Made by a program: the position numbers and the translations under genes. From positions 30,103 to 94,102 of the forward strand of contig CAMPVF010000006.1 in the NCBI GenBank assembly GCA_946997485.1: 64,000 nucleotides of DNA, read 5' to 3'. Source of the stretch: an uncultured Atopobium sp. (lineage in GTDB: Bacteria > Actinomycetota > Coriobacteriia > Coriobacteriales > Atopobiaceae). Position 1 is the stretch's first letter. The number at the start of each line of letters is the position of its first letter. A model generated the notes under the pieces. It did no database searches, had not been told where the DNA came from, and saw only the letters and a program-made list of their open reading frames with translations. Below are positions 56,101 through 64,000 of this stretch, in pieces.

Positions 56101-56691
56101 AAGCAACGTTGCGTTCTGACGACGTTTACGGTCGATAGATACAACAAGATGGCCGTGCTTGTCGACTTCGAACTCGAGCCAAGCACCGCGTGCGGGAATA
56201 AATTGAACGTGATGAGTTTGAACGCCGTTATCAACCTCTTGCGAGAAATATACACCAGGCGAACGAACGAGCTGCGAAACAACAACACGCTCGGTACCAT
56301 TGATGATAAAGGTACCGCGATCGGTCATGAGTGGGAAATCACCCATGAACACGAGTTGTTCTTTGATTTCGCCCGTTTCTTTGTTGATAAAACGAACGTT
56401 TACCAGCAAAGGCGCTTGATATGAAATATCTTTAGCGCGGCACTCAGCTATGGTGTGAGGAGGATCACTAAATTGATGCTCTCCAAACGTAACTTCCATA
56501 GTTTTGGCAGCGTTCTCGATAGGAGAAAACTCAACGAACGATTCGGCAAGACCGTCGGTCATAAATCGTGCGAAGGACTCCTTCTGAACAGAGATTAAAT
56601 TGGGAAGCTCCATAACAGGAGCTATTTTATTGAAGCTTACGCGCGTGCGTTGCTTCGGACGTACACCTTGAGTTGATTTTTGTGTAGGCAC
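53164..56691 (-). CDS. rpoB: RNA polymerase beta subunit with an enlarged loop after rifampicin cluster I
   Basis: 1175 residues from GTG 56691 (AAGGAGG nine bases upstream). The rifampicin region [11 protein letters not shown] ... [13 protein letters not shown] has susceptible-type residues at the commonly mutated Asp, His and Ser positions. Directly after it, residues 414-429 ([16 protein letters not shown]) replace the eight-residue TRERAGFE stretch found in Escherichia coli, an eight-residue enlargement in the fork-loop-2 region, before [20 protein letters not shown]. The rest is full length and collinear with the family. Co-transcribed with rpoC. Confidence 0.97.
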   Translation of the reverse strand: MPTQKSTQGVRPKQRTRVSFNKIAPVMELPNLISVQKESFARFMTDGLAESFVEFSPIENAAKTMEVTFGEHQFSDPPHTIAECRAKDISYQAPLLVNVRFINKETGEIKEQLVFMGDFPLMTDRGTFIINGTERVVVSQLVRSPGVYFSQEVDNGVQTHHVQFIPARGAWLEFEVDKHGHLVVSIDRKRRQNATLLLRAMGIAESDEEILSLFDNNEIVKATLERDVATTREDALIEIYRRQRPGEPPAVDSARTLIEGLYFNNQRYDLARVGRYKVNKKLGLTCDANVKTLTKEDIVAALRYLLALHDGDTTKHVDDIDHFGNRRVRTVGELVQNQFRIGLSRMERVVRERMATQNPDEISPQSLINIRPIVAAIKEFFGSSQLSQFMDQSNPLAGLTHKRRLSALGPGGLAGHKSGSSRRTNVPTAVRDVHNSHYSRMCPIETPEGPNIGLIGSLALFAHVNEYGFIEAPYRRVVDGKVTNDIDWLIADEEENHVIVPANAAVDPKTGKFVATKSNGEVYYPDSVVARTRNFDGSFGAPAEVYVTDVDYMDVSPSQMLSAAANLIPFLEHDDAKRTLMGANMQRQAVPLIRPHAPFVGTGLERAAAFDSGESVCATAAGEVVEVDAAHAVVQTNDGPIRYDFPKYQRSNQSTCINHRPVVHVGQHVDEGQPLTDGTSIDKGELALGVNLTVAYMPWEGYNYEDGIVVSERLVQNDLLTSINISRHEVDARDISAKHAEEITREIPNQSEEALANLDEDGIVRIGAEVGPGDILVGKVTPKGEPAPTPEQRLIAAIFGNRAQDVRDTSLRMPHGAYGRVVDVMRFVRPEDKSKDNELPPGVKELIRVFVAQRRKIQQGDKISGRHGNKGVICNVLPIEDMPYMADGTPIDVLLDPLGVPSRMNVGQLLECHLGWAAAHGYDVESPNSKEIVDGPMYVSTPIFDGATDVEVADAIRRSNINMINKAMRTYGKKMNTSFVPQLNEKGKTTLYDGRTGEAFESPITVGTSYILKLGHMVDDKIHARSTGPYSLVTQQPLGGKAQFGGQRFGEMEVWALYAYGASNVLHELMTVKSDDTNGRVKTYESIVKGENVPTPGIPESFKVLVKEIRSLALDIEPIVYKQNKKDTPEQQPQKAESVDVFAQANSVDDLIGGPTLMSADSSEVLVGEPTSDKE

Positions 56692-57091
56692 CAGGCTGTT
56701 CCTCCTTCAAAAGGGTGGAAGGCGGCAATTTGTCGCAACGATATAATTTATCTAAGCTGCTAGATAACGTCAACCGTGCAAGCAACATTACTCTTGACAT
56801 ATTGTAGTTGAGTGGCTAGTTTTTTGCGTTTGACGAGCTAGCATATGGCATAAAACGCCAGCAACAAATGGTCAATTGTGATGAGTATGTGAGCGAGCGT
56901 TGTGTATCATCAACATTTCTCCACACGTTGCGACAATGACGAAAAGAGCTAGACCCACCAGAATCTAGCTCTTCGTGTTTTAATCAAGAGATGAGCAGCG
57001 CCTTAAAGGCACCATTTAACGTACGCAATCTTCGTACGTTTGCGGCGCGCACGTTAGCCGCTGCATCATCTCAAAGCAACTGCAAAACGAG
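56692..57091. other. rplL-rpoB intergenic region with terminator/attenuator
   Basis: 400 bases without a gene. A hairpin AAGAGCTAGA/TCTAGCTCTT at 56944-56973 lies about 120 bases past rplL, followed on the minus strand by CTCTTTTC, so some transcripts probably end here as in the classic L12-rpoB attenuator. A candidate rpoB promoter on the minus strand is TTGACC (56876-56871), 17 bases, TATGCC. Confidence 0.5.
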
Positions 57092-57472
57092 TTACTTAAG
57101 GGTTACGCTAGCACCAGCCTCTTCGAGTTGTTTCTTAGCGGCCTCTGCGTCCTCTTTCTTAGCACCCTCAAGAAGTACCTTAGGAGCAGCCTCAACAGCG
57201 TCTTTAGCCTCTTTAAGACCAAGAGAAGTGAGTGAACGAACAACCTTAATAACAGCAATCTTGTTAGAACCTACGCTCGTAAGCTCAACGTCGAAGTTGG
57301 TTTTCTCTTCTTCAGCAGCACCAGCGCCAGCTGCAGGTGCAGCAGCAGCTACAGCTACAGGAGCAGCAGCAGATACGCCGAATACGTCTTCGAGTTCGTG
57401 AACGAGCTCAGAAAGCTCGAGAGCTGGCATAGCTTTAATAGCCTCAATGATTTCGTCTTTAGTTACGGCCAT
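57092..57472 (-). CDS. rplL: Ribosomal protein L7/L12
   Basis: 126 residues; GGAGG lies six bases before the ATG. The N-terminal dimerisation helix region ([27 protein letters not shown]), an Ala/Gly hinge (near 35-55) and the C-terminal domain ([25 protein letters not shown]) are all present. It forms the stalk that recruits translation GTPases. A 120-base gap separates it from rplJ. Confidence 0.98.
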   Translation of the reverse strand: MAVTKDEIIEAIKAMPALELSELVHELEDVFGVSAAAPVAVAAAAPAAGAGAAEEEKTNFDVELTSVGSNKIAVIKVVRSLTSLGLKEAKDAVEAAPKVLLEGAKKEDAEAAKKQLEEAGASVTLK

Positions 57473-57592
57473 GATATCCTCCTTACAAGGCGGGCAAAGT
57501 GCCCGATATGTTAATGAATGCGCAGGTAATTGCGCACAAGTGATTACGTAATACTACAGGGCTGATAGCGCGTGCAATAAAGTTCGCGGCAA

Positions 57593-58111
57593 TTATGCAG
57601 CGTTCTTTTGCTCGACAACAGCATCCAATGCAGTAGCAAGTCCACGTGCAGGACCTGCGCAAACAGAAGCAATACCCGACAAGGGGCTTGCAAGAACGTA
57701 CGTAAGCTTGGCAACGAGTTCGTCGCGGCTTGCAAGTTCGGCATACGCTTTTGCACCTTCTGCGTCAAGAGCTTCACCATCGGCAAGGGCTCCGATCCAC
57801 TCAATCTTTTTGAGCTTTTCAGATTGCTCTTTGATAACCTTAGCGGCATCTACCGGGTCGTTTTCGTAGAAAACGTACGCACAAGTTCCTTCAAGATGCT
57901 GAATCTCAGGCAAGTTTGCGTTAGCAAGCGCGATTCTTACAATGTTGTTTTTGTACACCTTCATGTGAGCACCAGCTTCGCTAAGTGCGCGACGAAGACC
58001 TTGTGTTTCTTTAACAGTAAGACCGTGATAGTTGATAACGAACACGCCTTTTGCAGCAGCAAGAGAATCTTGTGCTTTCTCGAGCATAGAAACGTTGAGT
58101 TTGTTTGGCAT
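57593..58111 (-). CDS. rplJ: Large ribosomal subunit protein L10
   Basis: 172 residues; GGAGG lies seven bases before the ATG. It begins MPNKLNVSMLEKAQDSLAAAKGVFVINYHGLTV in the family pattern and ends in the helix that carries L7/L12. In bacteria, L10 with L12 represses its own operon by binding the leader; a clear L10 leader precedes it. Confidence 0.96.
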   Translation of the reverse strand: MPNKLNVSMLEKAQDSLAAAKGVFVINYHGLTVKETQGLRRALSEAGAHMKVYKNNIVRIALANANLPEIQHLEGTCAYVFYENDPVDAAKVIKEQSEKLKKIEWIGALADGEALDAEGAKAYAELASRDELVAKLTYVLASPLSGIASVCAGPARGLATALDAVVEQKNAA

Positions 58112-58167
58112 GATACACCTCCTTGTAAATTAATCGGGCACGAGCGCAGCTGCAATCGAGCCTTCAT

Positions 58168-58208
58168 AATAAAAGACCCTCTCTTGGCAGATGCCAAAGA
58201 AAGGGTCC
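58168..58208 (-). terminator. Attenuator terminator in the rplJ leader
   Basis: Minus strand: GACCCTTTCTTTGGCA, two-base loop, TGCCAAGAGAGGGTC, then TTTTATT, located 57-97 bases before the rplJ ATG. It follows the L10-binding structure, so L10 binding probably shifts the balance between termination and read-through. Confidence 0.8.
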
Positions 58209-58224
58209 TCAAGAAGACAATTCT

Positions 58225-58305
58225 TAAGACCACCTCGGCAGGCGGGTTACCATGTGGCAACTTCCTTTAAGTCCGTGCAGGACACCGGCTGTCTTTGGCA
58301 GCGAA
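58225..58305 (-). ncRNA. L10 leader (ribosomal protein autoregulatory RNA)
   Basis: The minus-strand leader carries the conserved L10-leader blocks: CAAAGACAGCCGGTG near 58283-58297, and CCTGCCGAGGTGG near 58243-58231, which pair with one another and form the kink-turn-like L10(L12) site. A terminator hairpin follows directly. Confidence 0.85.
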
Positions 58306-58699
58306 CGTGCTATGTGCACAGCACAGGTTAGCTACACAAAGCAACCTGCAATTAAATTATTGTACGGTGTTTACTTAAAAATGCAAGCTATGTGCCGTAA
58401 TTTTCGCGGCAGGGGCGCTGGCGTCCACACGATTGCCACAAATCCTGCATGTGTGTGCCAGTGGGTATAGGTAGTGCGGTTGAGGTGATGGGGTTTGCAT
58501 CGCTCAAAAAACTAATGCCTCACGCAGCCCGCGCGCAACACGCGCGTGCACGCAGTACGCACACGGAGTAGCATACCAAAATTGCGCATACCCTGCAAAA
58601 ATGTCATAGCCTAAAACAGCTGCTTGTGCTTCATTAAAAGCACACTATTTCGCTATACTGTAAAGCACAATACGTTGCGTATCCAAAGGAGATGACGCC

Positions 58700-59953
58700 A
58701 TGCATAGCCATCAACCATTACTTCGCCGCATTATGATTATCATGCTCGCTGTTGTTACCATTGCTTTTATTAAACTTCCCATATCTGCAGCTGCACAAGA
58801 CATGTGGCAAAAAACCAATAATCGCTGGTGGTATCAGCATGCCGACGGCACCTACCCTGCACGCGCCTGGGAGCGCATTGACGGCGTGTATTACTACTTT
58901 AATGCCTCGGGCTACATGGTTTCAAATTGCTGGATTGGCTATTACTACCTGGGCGCAAATGGCGCCATGCTTACCAACACCACTACGCCCGATGGCTATA
59001 AAGTTGATGAAAACGGCAGATGGGTTCCGCAAAATGTTTGGAAACATAACGGGCGCGGTTGGTGGTATCAGCATGCCGACGGCACCTACCCTGTACGCGC
59101 ATGGGAGCTCATCGATGGCGTGTACTACTACTTTAATGTCTCAGGCTACATGGTTTCAAATTGCTGGATTGGCTATTACTACCTGGGCGCAAACGGCGCC
59201 ATGCTTACCAATACCACTACACCCGATGGCTATAAGGTTGATGAAAACGGCCGGTGGATTCAGGACGCAGGCTCGCTTGGCAACTTACCAACTGCAAATC
59301 AGCTGGTACGTGCACGCGTGGTTCGTGTAGTAGACGGCGACACCATTGTAATCGACCGCGGATACGGCAACGAAAAAGTACGCCTTATCCTGGTAAATAC
59401 CCCCGAAACGGTACATCCGCACAAACCCGTTGAATATTATGGGCGTGAGGCGTCGAACTTTACAAAGTCGCAGCTCAGCGGCAGATACGTGTATCTTGAG
59501 CGCGATGTTTCGGAATATGACAGATATGGGCGTCTGCTGCGTTATGTGTGGACCGACATCCCCAACAACTCACACGAGCTTGCAAGCAAGTGCTTTAATG
59601 CAGCGCTGCTGCTTGGAGGATATGCACAGCTTTCAACCTTCCCGCCCGACCTTAAATATGTAAACGAGTTTCGCGCGTTCCAACAACAGGCGCGCAACAA
59701 TCAAGCAGGTCTATGGGGCAACTCAGGTGCAGCGCCAAAACCCGCAGCGCCGCAGCATAACGGCAGTGCGCAGTATAACCCCTCCGACCCGGCGTATAAG
59801 TACGCACAAGGGCAAATTATCGGCAATACAAACAGCAAGATTTATCACATGCCATATGGCAGGTTCTACACCAAAGTGTCGATGAAAAACGCGGTGTTCT
59901 TCAAAAACGAAGCTCAGGCAGAAGCAGCGGGCTACGTCGCTTCACGCGTGTAA
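58700..59953 (+). CDS. Secreted cell-wall-binding thermonuclease-like protein
   Basis: 417 residues; AAAGGAG lies eight bases before the ATG. A signal peptide ends near AAAQD (residue 33). Two nearly identical cell-wall-binding units of about 75 residues follow (35-110 and 113-187), each with GWWYQHADGTYP-like, VYYYFN and GYYYLGANGAMLTN blocks. A staphylococcal-nuclease domain spans about 203-340: VRVVDGDTI, VRLILVNTPE (Arg228, Glu236) and YGRLLRYVW (Arg278) match the catalytic Arg-Glu-Arg set, but Asn233 replaces the usual calcium-binding Asp before TPE. The C-terminal 55 residues (IIGNTNSKIYHMP ... AEAAGY) are a small conserved module often found after such nucleases. Likely cleaves extracellular DNA/RNA at the cell surface. 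It is transcribed against its ribosomal neighbours. Confidence 0.88.
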   Translation: MHSHQPLLRRIMIIMLAVVTIAFIKLPISAAAQDMWQKTNNRWWYQHADGTYPARAWERIDGVYYYFNASGYMVSNCWIGYYYLGANGAMLTNTTTPDGYKVDENGRWVPQNVWKHNGRGWWYQHADGTYPVRAWELIDGVYYYFNVSGYMVSNCWIGYYYLGANGAMLTNTTTPDGYKVDENGRWIQDAGSLGNLPTANQLVRARVVRVVDGDTIVIDRGYGNEKVRLILVNTPETVHPHKPVEYYGREASNFTKSQLSGRYVYLERDVSEYDRYGRLLRYVWTDIPNNSHELASKCFNAALLLGGYAQLSTFPPDLKYVNEFRAFQQQARNNQAGLWGNSGAAPKPAAPQHNGSAQYNPSDPAYKYAQGQIIGNTNSKIYHMPYGRFYTKVSMKNAVFFKNEAQAEAAGYVASRV

Positions 59954-60009
59954 AGAACGCGCGCAAGAGCAGCCATAAGGCACGTAACCAGCGCATATAA
60001 CGCAACAAA

Positions 60010-60040
60010 AAAGCAGCCAGTTTCCTGGCTGCTTTCTTTT
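60010..60040. terminator. Bidirectional terminator between nuclease and rplA
   Basis: AAAGCAGCCAG, four-base loop, CTGGCTGCTTT, followed by CTTTT on the plus strand and TTTTTTG on the minus, ending both convergent transcripts. Confidence 0.9.
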
Positions 60041-60108
60041 GTACACATTGTTCTGCACGCATCAAAGACAACATTCACGCCAGATAATGCGTGTACAGGC
60101 TCCTTGTG

Positions 60109-60813
60109 TTACTCGGCAAAGTTGCGGGTTACTGCTGTATCAACTTTAACGCCAGGACCCATCGTAGAAGAAAGAACGATCGACTTAACGTAGCGACCCT
60201 TCGCGCTCGATGGTTTTACGCGCAAAATTTCGGAATACAGCGCACCGTAGTTTTCTGCAAGAGAAACGGCATCAAATGAAACTTTACCAACTGGCACATG
60301 GCAAATACCGTAACGGTCGGCACGATACTCAACACGACCTGCTTTAAGCTCGGAAATAATCTTAGCTACGTCCATGGTAACAGTACCAAGTTTGGGGTTT
60401 GGCATAAGACCACGAGGACCAAGTACGCGACCAAGACGACCAACTTTGCCCATAAGATTTGGTGTGGCTACAACAGCATCAAAGTTGATGTTGCCAGCTT
60501 GAATATCGGCAATAAGATCGTCGGAGCCAACGATGTCAGCACCCGCTTCCTGAGCTTCTTTAGCTTTTTCGCCCTCAGCAAATACAGCAACGCGAACGGT
60601 TTTACCGGTTCCGTGAGGAAGTGAAAGTGAACCACGAACGTTCTGATCTGCTTTACGCGTGTCTACACCCAAGCGGATGGCAACTTCAATAGTTTCATCA
60701 AACTTAGATGCGCTGAGCTCTTTGATAAGCTCAAATGCTTCTTTAGGAGCATACAGCTTACCTTTTTCGATTTTGTTAAACGCATTACGATAATGTTTAC
60801 CGTGCTTAGACAT
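60109..60813 (-). CDS. rplA: Large ribosomal subunit protein L1
   Basis: 234 residues; GGAGG lies seven bases before the ATG. It begins [34 protein letters not shown] in the family pattern, contains [27 protein letters not shown] and ends [12 protein letters not shown]. It forms the mobile L1 stalk near the E site. A 147-base gap with a GTCTTGCA/TGCAAGAC hairpin (60899-60921) separates it from rplK. Confidence 0.97.
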   Translation of the reverse strand: MSKHGKHYRNAFNKIEKGKLYAPKEAFELIKELSASKFDETIEVAIRLGVDTRKADQNVRGSLSLPHGTGKTVRVAVFAEGEKAKEAQEAGADIVGSDDLIADIQAGNINFDAVVATPNLMGKVGRLGRVLGPRGLMPNPKLGTVTMDVAKIISELKAGRVEYRADRYGICHVPVGKVSFDAVSLAENYGALYSEILRVKPSSAKGRYVKSIVLSSTMGPGVKVDTAVTRNFAE

Positions 60814-60960
60814 GTCCTACCTCCTGTGGTAGTTAGGTGGTGTTAACGGGTGTCTACAACCCTCCCACGTGTACAAATCCTCAAACGCCGCGCGCGTCGT
60901 CTTGCACGAATATTGCAAGACGCAAGGCCAAATACCAACGCACGCGCTGTAAGGCTAACG

Positions 60961-61383
60961 TTAAGCGATGGTTACGCCCATCGAACGTGCGGTACCAGCA
61001 ACAATTTTCTTTGCTGCATCAATGTCATTAGCATTGAGGTCGGGCATTTTAATCTCAGCAATTTTAGTAAGTTGCTCGTCAGTAAGAGCACCAACCTTAT
61101 CGCGCTGAGGAACGCCTGAACCACTTTCGATACCAAGCTCTTTAAGAATGAGTTTTGCTGCAGGAGGAGTTTTGCATACAAAGTCGAATGAACGGTCTTC
61201 GTACACCGAAATCTCTACCGGGATAATGTCGCCCGCCTTGTCGGCAGTTGCAGCATTAAATGCCTGGCAAAACTGCATAATGTTTACCTGAGCTGCACCA
61301 AGGGTAGAACCAATTGGAGGTGCAGGAGTAGCTTTACCTGCAGGAATTTGCAGCTTAATAAACTTTACAACCTTCTTAGCCAT
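60961..61383 (-). CDS. rplK: Large ribosomal subunit protein L11
   Basis: 140 residues; GGAG lies five bases before the ATG. It begins [25 protein letters not shown] and has [11 protein letters not shown] and the C-terminal rRNA-binding domain ending [11 protein letters not shown]. It is in the GTPase-associated centre and is the target of thiopeptides; the Pro residues near 22-26 that matter for thiostrepton are unchanged. Confidence 0.97.
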   Translation of the reverse strand: MAKKVVKFIKLQIPAGKATPAPPIGSTLGAAQVNIMQFCQAFNAATADKAGDIIPVEISVYEDRSFDFVCKTPPAAKLILKELGIESGSGVPQRDKVGALTDEQLTKIAEIKMPDLNANDIDAAKKIVAGTARSMGVTIA

Positions 61384-61509
61384 GTTGCTCCTTTAGACGC
61401 ATAAGAATGTAATACAATGCCCGCACATTCCACGTTGTGCGACCACAAATTTCATCCACGCTTTACCTTGCATCCTCACCGATATAAAGCGTGGCGAGAA
61501 GCCAATACG

Positions 61510-62055
61510 TTACACGATGATCTCAATTTGATCCATCGTGAGTTCAACCGGTGTTTCACGACCAAAAATCGTAAGCGAAACTTTTACTTTGCCTGCGTCG
61601 GTCATGACTTCAGTAATTTTACCTTCAAATTTTTCGAGAGGCCCGCGAACCACACGAACCGTCATACCAACCTCAAACTCGGTTTCAACGGTGCGTTGCG
61701 GTGCCTCCGGTGTAGTTGGATTAGCGCGACGCATCATTTTGTTAAACTCAGAACGACGAAGCGGCGTTGGCTTGCCTTCAATACCAACAAAGCCCGTAAC
61801 ACCATTGGTGTTGCGCACAACAGCCCATGAGTTATCGTCCACTTCCATACGAACAAGCACATAACCAGGGAATGCGTTTGCTTCAACGCTGGTGCGCTTA
61901 CCGTCGTTCTTAATTTTTACAACCTCTTCGGTTGGAATTTGAATATCAACAATCTGATCTTCAAGACCGTAGGTTTCAATGCGGTGCTGAAGGTCGTTTT
62001 TAACTTTGTTTTCGTAGCCCGCATACGTGTGAACTACATACCAGTGTTTAGCCAC
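61510..62055 (-). CDS. nusG: Transcription termination/antitermination factor NusG
   Basis: 181 residues, starting at GTG 62055 with AAGGGG five bases upstream. The NGN domain (HWYVVHTYAGYENKVKNDL ... GYVLVRMEVDDNSWAVVRNT) is followed by a KOW domain (VRVVRGPLEKFEGKITEV). It binds RNA polymerase and modulates pausing and termination. One base separates it from secE. Confidence 0.97.
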   Translation of the reverse strand: MAKHWYVVHTYAGYENKVKNDLQHRIETYGLEDQIVDIQIPTEEVVKIKNDGKRTSVEANAFPGYVLVRMEVDDNSWAVVRNTNGVTGFVGIEGKPTPLRRSEFNKMMRRANPTTPEAPQRTVETEFEVGMTVRVVRGPLEKFEGKITEVMTDAGKVKVSLTIFGRETPVELTMDQIEIIV

Positions 62056-62056
62056 G

Positions 62057-62410
62057 TTAACCCCTTAAGTTTGTGTAGGTAATAAGCAACGAGATAAATC
62101 CGGTGTCGATAAGCCAGGTAGCAATACCGCACACAACAAGCGCAGCAACAGTGGCTATCGAATAGTTTTTTAGCTCGGCCTTGGTTGGCCATACAACACG
62201 GTGCATTTCAGATTTAACGTCAGCAAGATAGCCAAGAAAACGTCCACGTTTCTTGCCCTCTTTTTTGCTGTGCGAACGCGACACGCTAGCAGCTAGACGA
62301 CTAGAGGCCGAAGACTTCTCGTCAACTGCTTGAGTATCGGCGCTAGAACGCTCACGCTCTTGCGAACGCGCTTGACGAGCACTCCTTTTTTGACGCTCTT
62401 TTTTTGCCAT
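62057..62410 (-). CDS. secE: Preprotein translocase subunit SecE
   Basis: 117 residues; GGAG lies six bases before the ATG. A long Arg/Ser/Lys-rich cytosolic N-terminus (about 55 residues) precedes the conserved amphipathic helix and single membrane helix (FLGYLADVKSEMHRVVWPTKAE then YSIATVAALVVCGIATWLI). It stabilises SecY in the translocon. In the standard place before nusG. Confidence 0.95.
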   Translation of the reverse strand: MAKKERQKRSARQARSQERERSSADTQAVDEKSSASSRLAASVSRSHSKKEGKKRGRFLGYLADVKSEMHRVVWPTKAELKNYSIATVAALVVCGIATWLIDTGFISLLITYTNLRG

Positions 62411-62540
62411 TGTCTAACTCCTTTAGAGCAACGCTACGATACAAGGTGACGAACAATACATAAGCAGCTTGCACACAACCAGATTGCAGATAAGCAACGC
62501 CATGTACACTACGTATCATACACCACCATACATGCATAAA

Positions 62541-62572
62541 GCCGGCCAACCCCATGTGGAGTAAGCCGGCGG
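62541..62572 (-). terminator. Hairpin downstream of tRNA-Trp
   Basis: Minus strand: GCCGGC, an 18-base middle with its own CTCC/GGGG pairing, then GCCGGCTTTATG. The T-tract is short. It may process or end the tuf-rpmG-tRNA transcript upstream of secE. Confidence 0.5.
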
Positions 62573-62579
62573 TGTATTC

Positions 62580-62655
62580 TGGCACGCCAGGTAGGACTCG
62601 AACCCACAACGAACGGTTTTGGAGACCGCCGCTCTACCATTGGAGCTACTGGCCT
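62580..62655 (-). tRNA. tRNA-Trp (CCA anticodon)
   Basis: 76 bases including an encoded CCA end. Anticodon CCA sits in the loop CTCCAAA, the D and T arms are normal (GGTTCGAGTCC in the T loop) and the discriminator is G, as usual for bacterial tRNA-Trp. The acceptor stem AGGCCAG/CTGGCGT has a single G2:G71 mismatch. It lies between rpmG and secE, the common actinobacterial arrangement. Confidence 0.93.
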
Positions 62656-62670
62656 AATTACATCCGCTAA

Positions 62671-62820
62671 TTAGCGGGTTTCCCTATGAAGGGTGTGTTT
62701 ATGACACCACGGACAATATTTCTTGAGCTCCATACGATCTGGAGTGTTGGACTTATTTTTGTCCGTAGTATAGTTGCGACGCTTGCACTCGGTGCATGCA
62801 AGAGTAACTAAAGTACGCAT
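62671..62820 (-). CDS. rpmG: Large ribosomal subunit protein L33 (zinc-binding form)
   Basis: 49 residues from ATG 62820 (AGGAGG four bases upstream); a 20-codon extension is not real. Two CxxC pairs (CTEC and CPWC) form the zinc ribbon, so this is the C+ paralogue; [17 protein letters not shown] is the family signature. It lies 15 bases before tRNA-Trp on the same strand. Confidence 0.95.
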   Translation of the reverse strand: MRTLVTLACTECKRRNYTTDKNKSNTPDRMELKKYCPWCHKHTLHRETR

Positions 62821-62994
62821 GAATCCTCCTGTAACTGTTGCCTTCGATAAGACAACACGATAGCTAACGCTATCATTCAACAGTTAAGACTGTCAATAAT
62901 TGTTTAAGCAAATTACAGAACTTAACAAAACCACCAAATTATCAAACATCGCAGCAAGTCATCTGAGTGATTTCTTCTGTATAACTAAAACGGT

Positions 62995-63035
62995 AAAATA
63001 GGTCCAGCGTCCCTATGTGGAGCACCGGACCTATT
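62995..63035 (-). terminator. Terminator of tuf
   Basis: Minus strand: AATAGGTCC, 21-base middle with internal pairing, GGACCTATT, then TTACC preceded by T residues. It lies about 50 bases after the tuf stop. Confidence 0.75.
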
Positions 63036-63083
63036 GTTTGCTGTAATAAACCTTACGGAATTTAGCAAGCAAACGAGAATGTA

Positions 63084-64000
63084 CTACTCAATAATGGTAG
63101 ATACACGTCCATCGCCTACGGTGTGGCCACCTTCACGAATAGCGAACTTAAGACCTTCCTCCATAGCAATGGGGTGAATAAGTTCACAAGTAACGGTTAC
63201 GTGGTCGCCAGGCATAGCCATCTCTACTTTACCACCGTTAGCATCGGTAAGAGCTTGTACGTCACCGGTTACGTCAGTGGTACGGAAGTAGAACTGAGGA
63301 CGGTATCCAGAGAAGAATGGAGTGTGACGTCCACCTTCGTCTTTAGTAAGAACGTAGATCTCACCAGTGAACTTCTTGTGAGGAGTTACTGAACCAGGTT
63401 TGCAGAGAACCTGACCACGCTGGATGTCTTCGCGCTTAATACCACGAAGAAGAATACCTACGTTGTCACCAGCCTCGCAGAAGTCAAGCGTCTTGCGGAA
63501 CATTTCGATACCGGTTGCAACGGTGGATTGGGTGTCTTTAATACCAACGATTTCAACGGTGTCGTTAAGCTTAAGCTCACCACGCTCAACACGGCCGGTA
63601 GCAACAGTACCACGACCAGAAATGGTCATAACGTCTTCTACAGCCATAAGGAATGGTTTCTCGTTGTCACGAGCAGGGGTTGGAATGTAGGAGTCTACGG
63701 TGTGCATAAGCTCAACTACAGAGTCGACCCATTTTTGCTCGCCATTGAGAGCACCAAGTGCAGAACCACGGATGATGGGGATATCGTCTCCGGGGAAGTC
63801 GTACTCGCTCAGAAGGTCGCGAGTTTCCATCTCAACGAGGTCGATAAGCTCTTCGTCGTCGACCATGTCGCATTTGTTAAGGAATACGATGATGTAAGGA
63901 ACACCAACTTGGCGAGCAAGAAGAATGTGCTCACGAGTTTGTGCCATAGGACCATCGGTAGCTGCAATTACGAGGATTGCACCGTCCATCTGAGCAGCAC
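63084..64000 (-). CDS. tuf: Elongation factor Tu (5' end outside window)
   Basis: At least 305 codons; the frame continues past base 64000 with [18 protein letters not shown], so the start and the P-loop are not visible. NKCDMVDD (the GTP-specificity motif) and domains II and III ([38 protein letters not shown]) are intact. It delivers aminoacyl-tRNA to the ribosome. Here tuf lies next to rpmG and secE rather than between fusA and rpsJ. Confidence 0.97.
   Translation of the reverse strand, partial: AAQMDGAILVIAATDGPMAQTREHILLARQVGVPYIIVFLNKCDMVDDEELIDLVEMETRDLLSEYDFPGDDIPIIRGSALGALNGEQKWVDSVVELMHTVDSYIPTPARDNEKPFLMAVEDVMTISGRGTVATGRVERGELKLNDTVEIVGIKDTQSTVATGIEMFRKTLDFCEAGDNVGILLRGIKREDIQRGQVLCKPGSVTPHKKFTGEIYVLTKDEGGRHTPFFSGYRPQFYFRTTDVTGDVQALTDANGGKVEMAMPGDHVTVTCELIHPIAMEEGLKFAIREGGHTVGDGRVSTIIE

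Larger units (their letters stand above)
58112..58699. other. Intergenic region between rplJ and the divergent nuclease gene
   Basis: 588 bases. The left part holds the L10 leader and attenuator. A candidate rplJ promoter has -10 TACAAT at 58364-58359 and a weak -35. The right part (58400-58690) holds the nuclease promoter, perhaps using the TATACT near 58655. No further gene is seen. Confidence 0.5.

Noticed and set aside
53164..56691. Possible rifampicin-resistance substitutions in RpoB
   Set aside because: The positions equal to Escherichia coli Asp516, His526 and Ser531 are unchanged; only the following loop is enlarged.

Overview
The window is bacterial chromosome, mid-40s % GC by eye, organised around the ribosomal/RNA-polymerase supercluster. 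Gene content (secE-nusG-rplKA, rplJL, rpoBC, rpsL-rpsG-fusA-rpsJ, rplC to rplX), the DUF5648-type surface protein, many PTS permeases, short zinc-ribbon membrane proteins and a Gram-positive style envelope (lipobox, sortase signal, cell-wall-binding repeats) suggest an anaerobic actinobacterium of the class Coriobacteriia, most like Atopobium/Lancefieldella/Fannyhessea. That placement is inference from gene style, not from a database search.

Layout. 1-3.3 kb: end-truncated secreted surface protein whose promoter spacer contains a ten-G run, and an orphan lipoprotein substrate-binding protein. 3.8-6.4 kb: two-gene ABC exporter (+). 6.7-12.4 kb: S10-type operon (-), rplC-rplD-rplW-rplB-rpsS-rplV-rpsC-rplP-rpmC-rpsQ-rplN-rplX, with its own promoter and structured leader; it stops after rplX. 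12.9-19.2 kb: four envelope-type genes (YARHG/SPOR-like membrane protein, beta-lactamase-fold hydrolase, two zinc-ribbon membrane proteins). 19.3-24.2 kb: an AT-rich giant cell-wall-anchored adhesin flanked by about 310-370 bp direct repeats. 24.6-33.3 kb: glucose-family PTS + ChbG-like deacetylase + GH4 6-phospho-glycosidase with a divergent RpiR regulator, then a fructose-type PTS IIB/IIC + class II aldolase with a divergent SorC regulator. 33.4-40.2 kb: fructose-type PTS IIB/IIC, transaldolase-like aldolase, arabinose-5-phosphate-isomerase-like SIS protein with a divergent LacI regulator, and a two-subunit transketolase. 40.6 kb: MITE-like element. 41.0-43.3 kb: mannose/sorbose-type PTS IIB-IIC-IID. 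43.4-46.9 kb: str operon (-). 47.2-48.5 kb: cupin and methyltransferase. 48.7-56.7 kb: rpoC, rpoB. 57.1-58.3 kb: rplL, rplJ with L10 leader. 58.7-60.0 kb: secreted cell-wall-binding nuclease (+). 60.1-64 kb: rplA, rplK, nusG, secE, tRNA-Trp, rpmG, tuf (truncated).

The housekeeping genes are all on the minus strand and collinear with the usual order secE-nusG-L11-L1-L10-L7/12-rpoB-rpoC-S12-S7-EF-G-S10-L3...L24. Accessory blocks sit between segments of that order: the nuclease between L1 and L10, cupin/methyltransferase between rpoC and rpsL, and about 31 kb of sugar-uptake and surface genes between rpsJ and rplC. The accessory genes are concerned with carbohydrate acquisition (four PTS permeases, none with a IIA domain in view) and the cell surface.

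The strongest unusual signals are: an alpha-CTD-like helix-hairpin-helix domain near the C-terminus of RpoC; an eight-residue enlargement of the RpoB loop after rifampicin cluster I; homopolymer or tetranucleotide repeats at the promoters of both surface-protein genes; a compositional mosaic adhesin between direct repeats; a family of about 195-bp elements with terminal inverted repeats; and a natural Arg at ribosomal protein S12 position 88.
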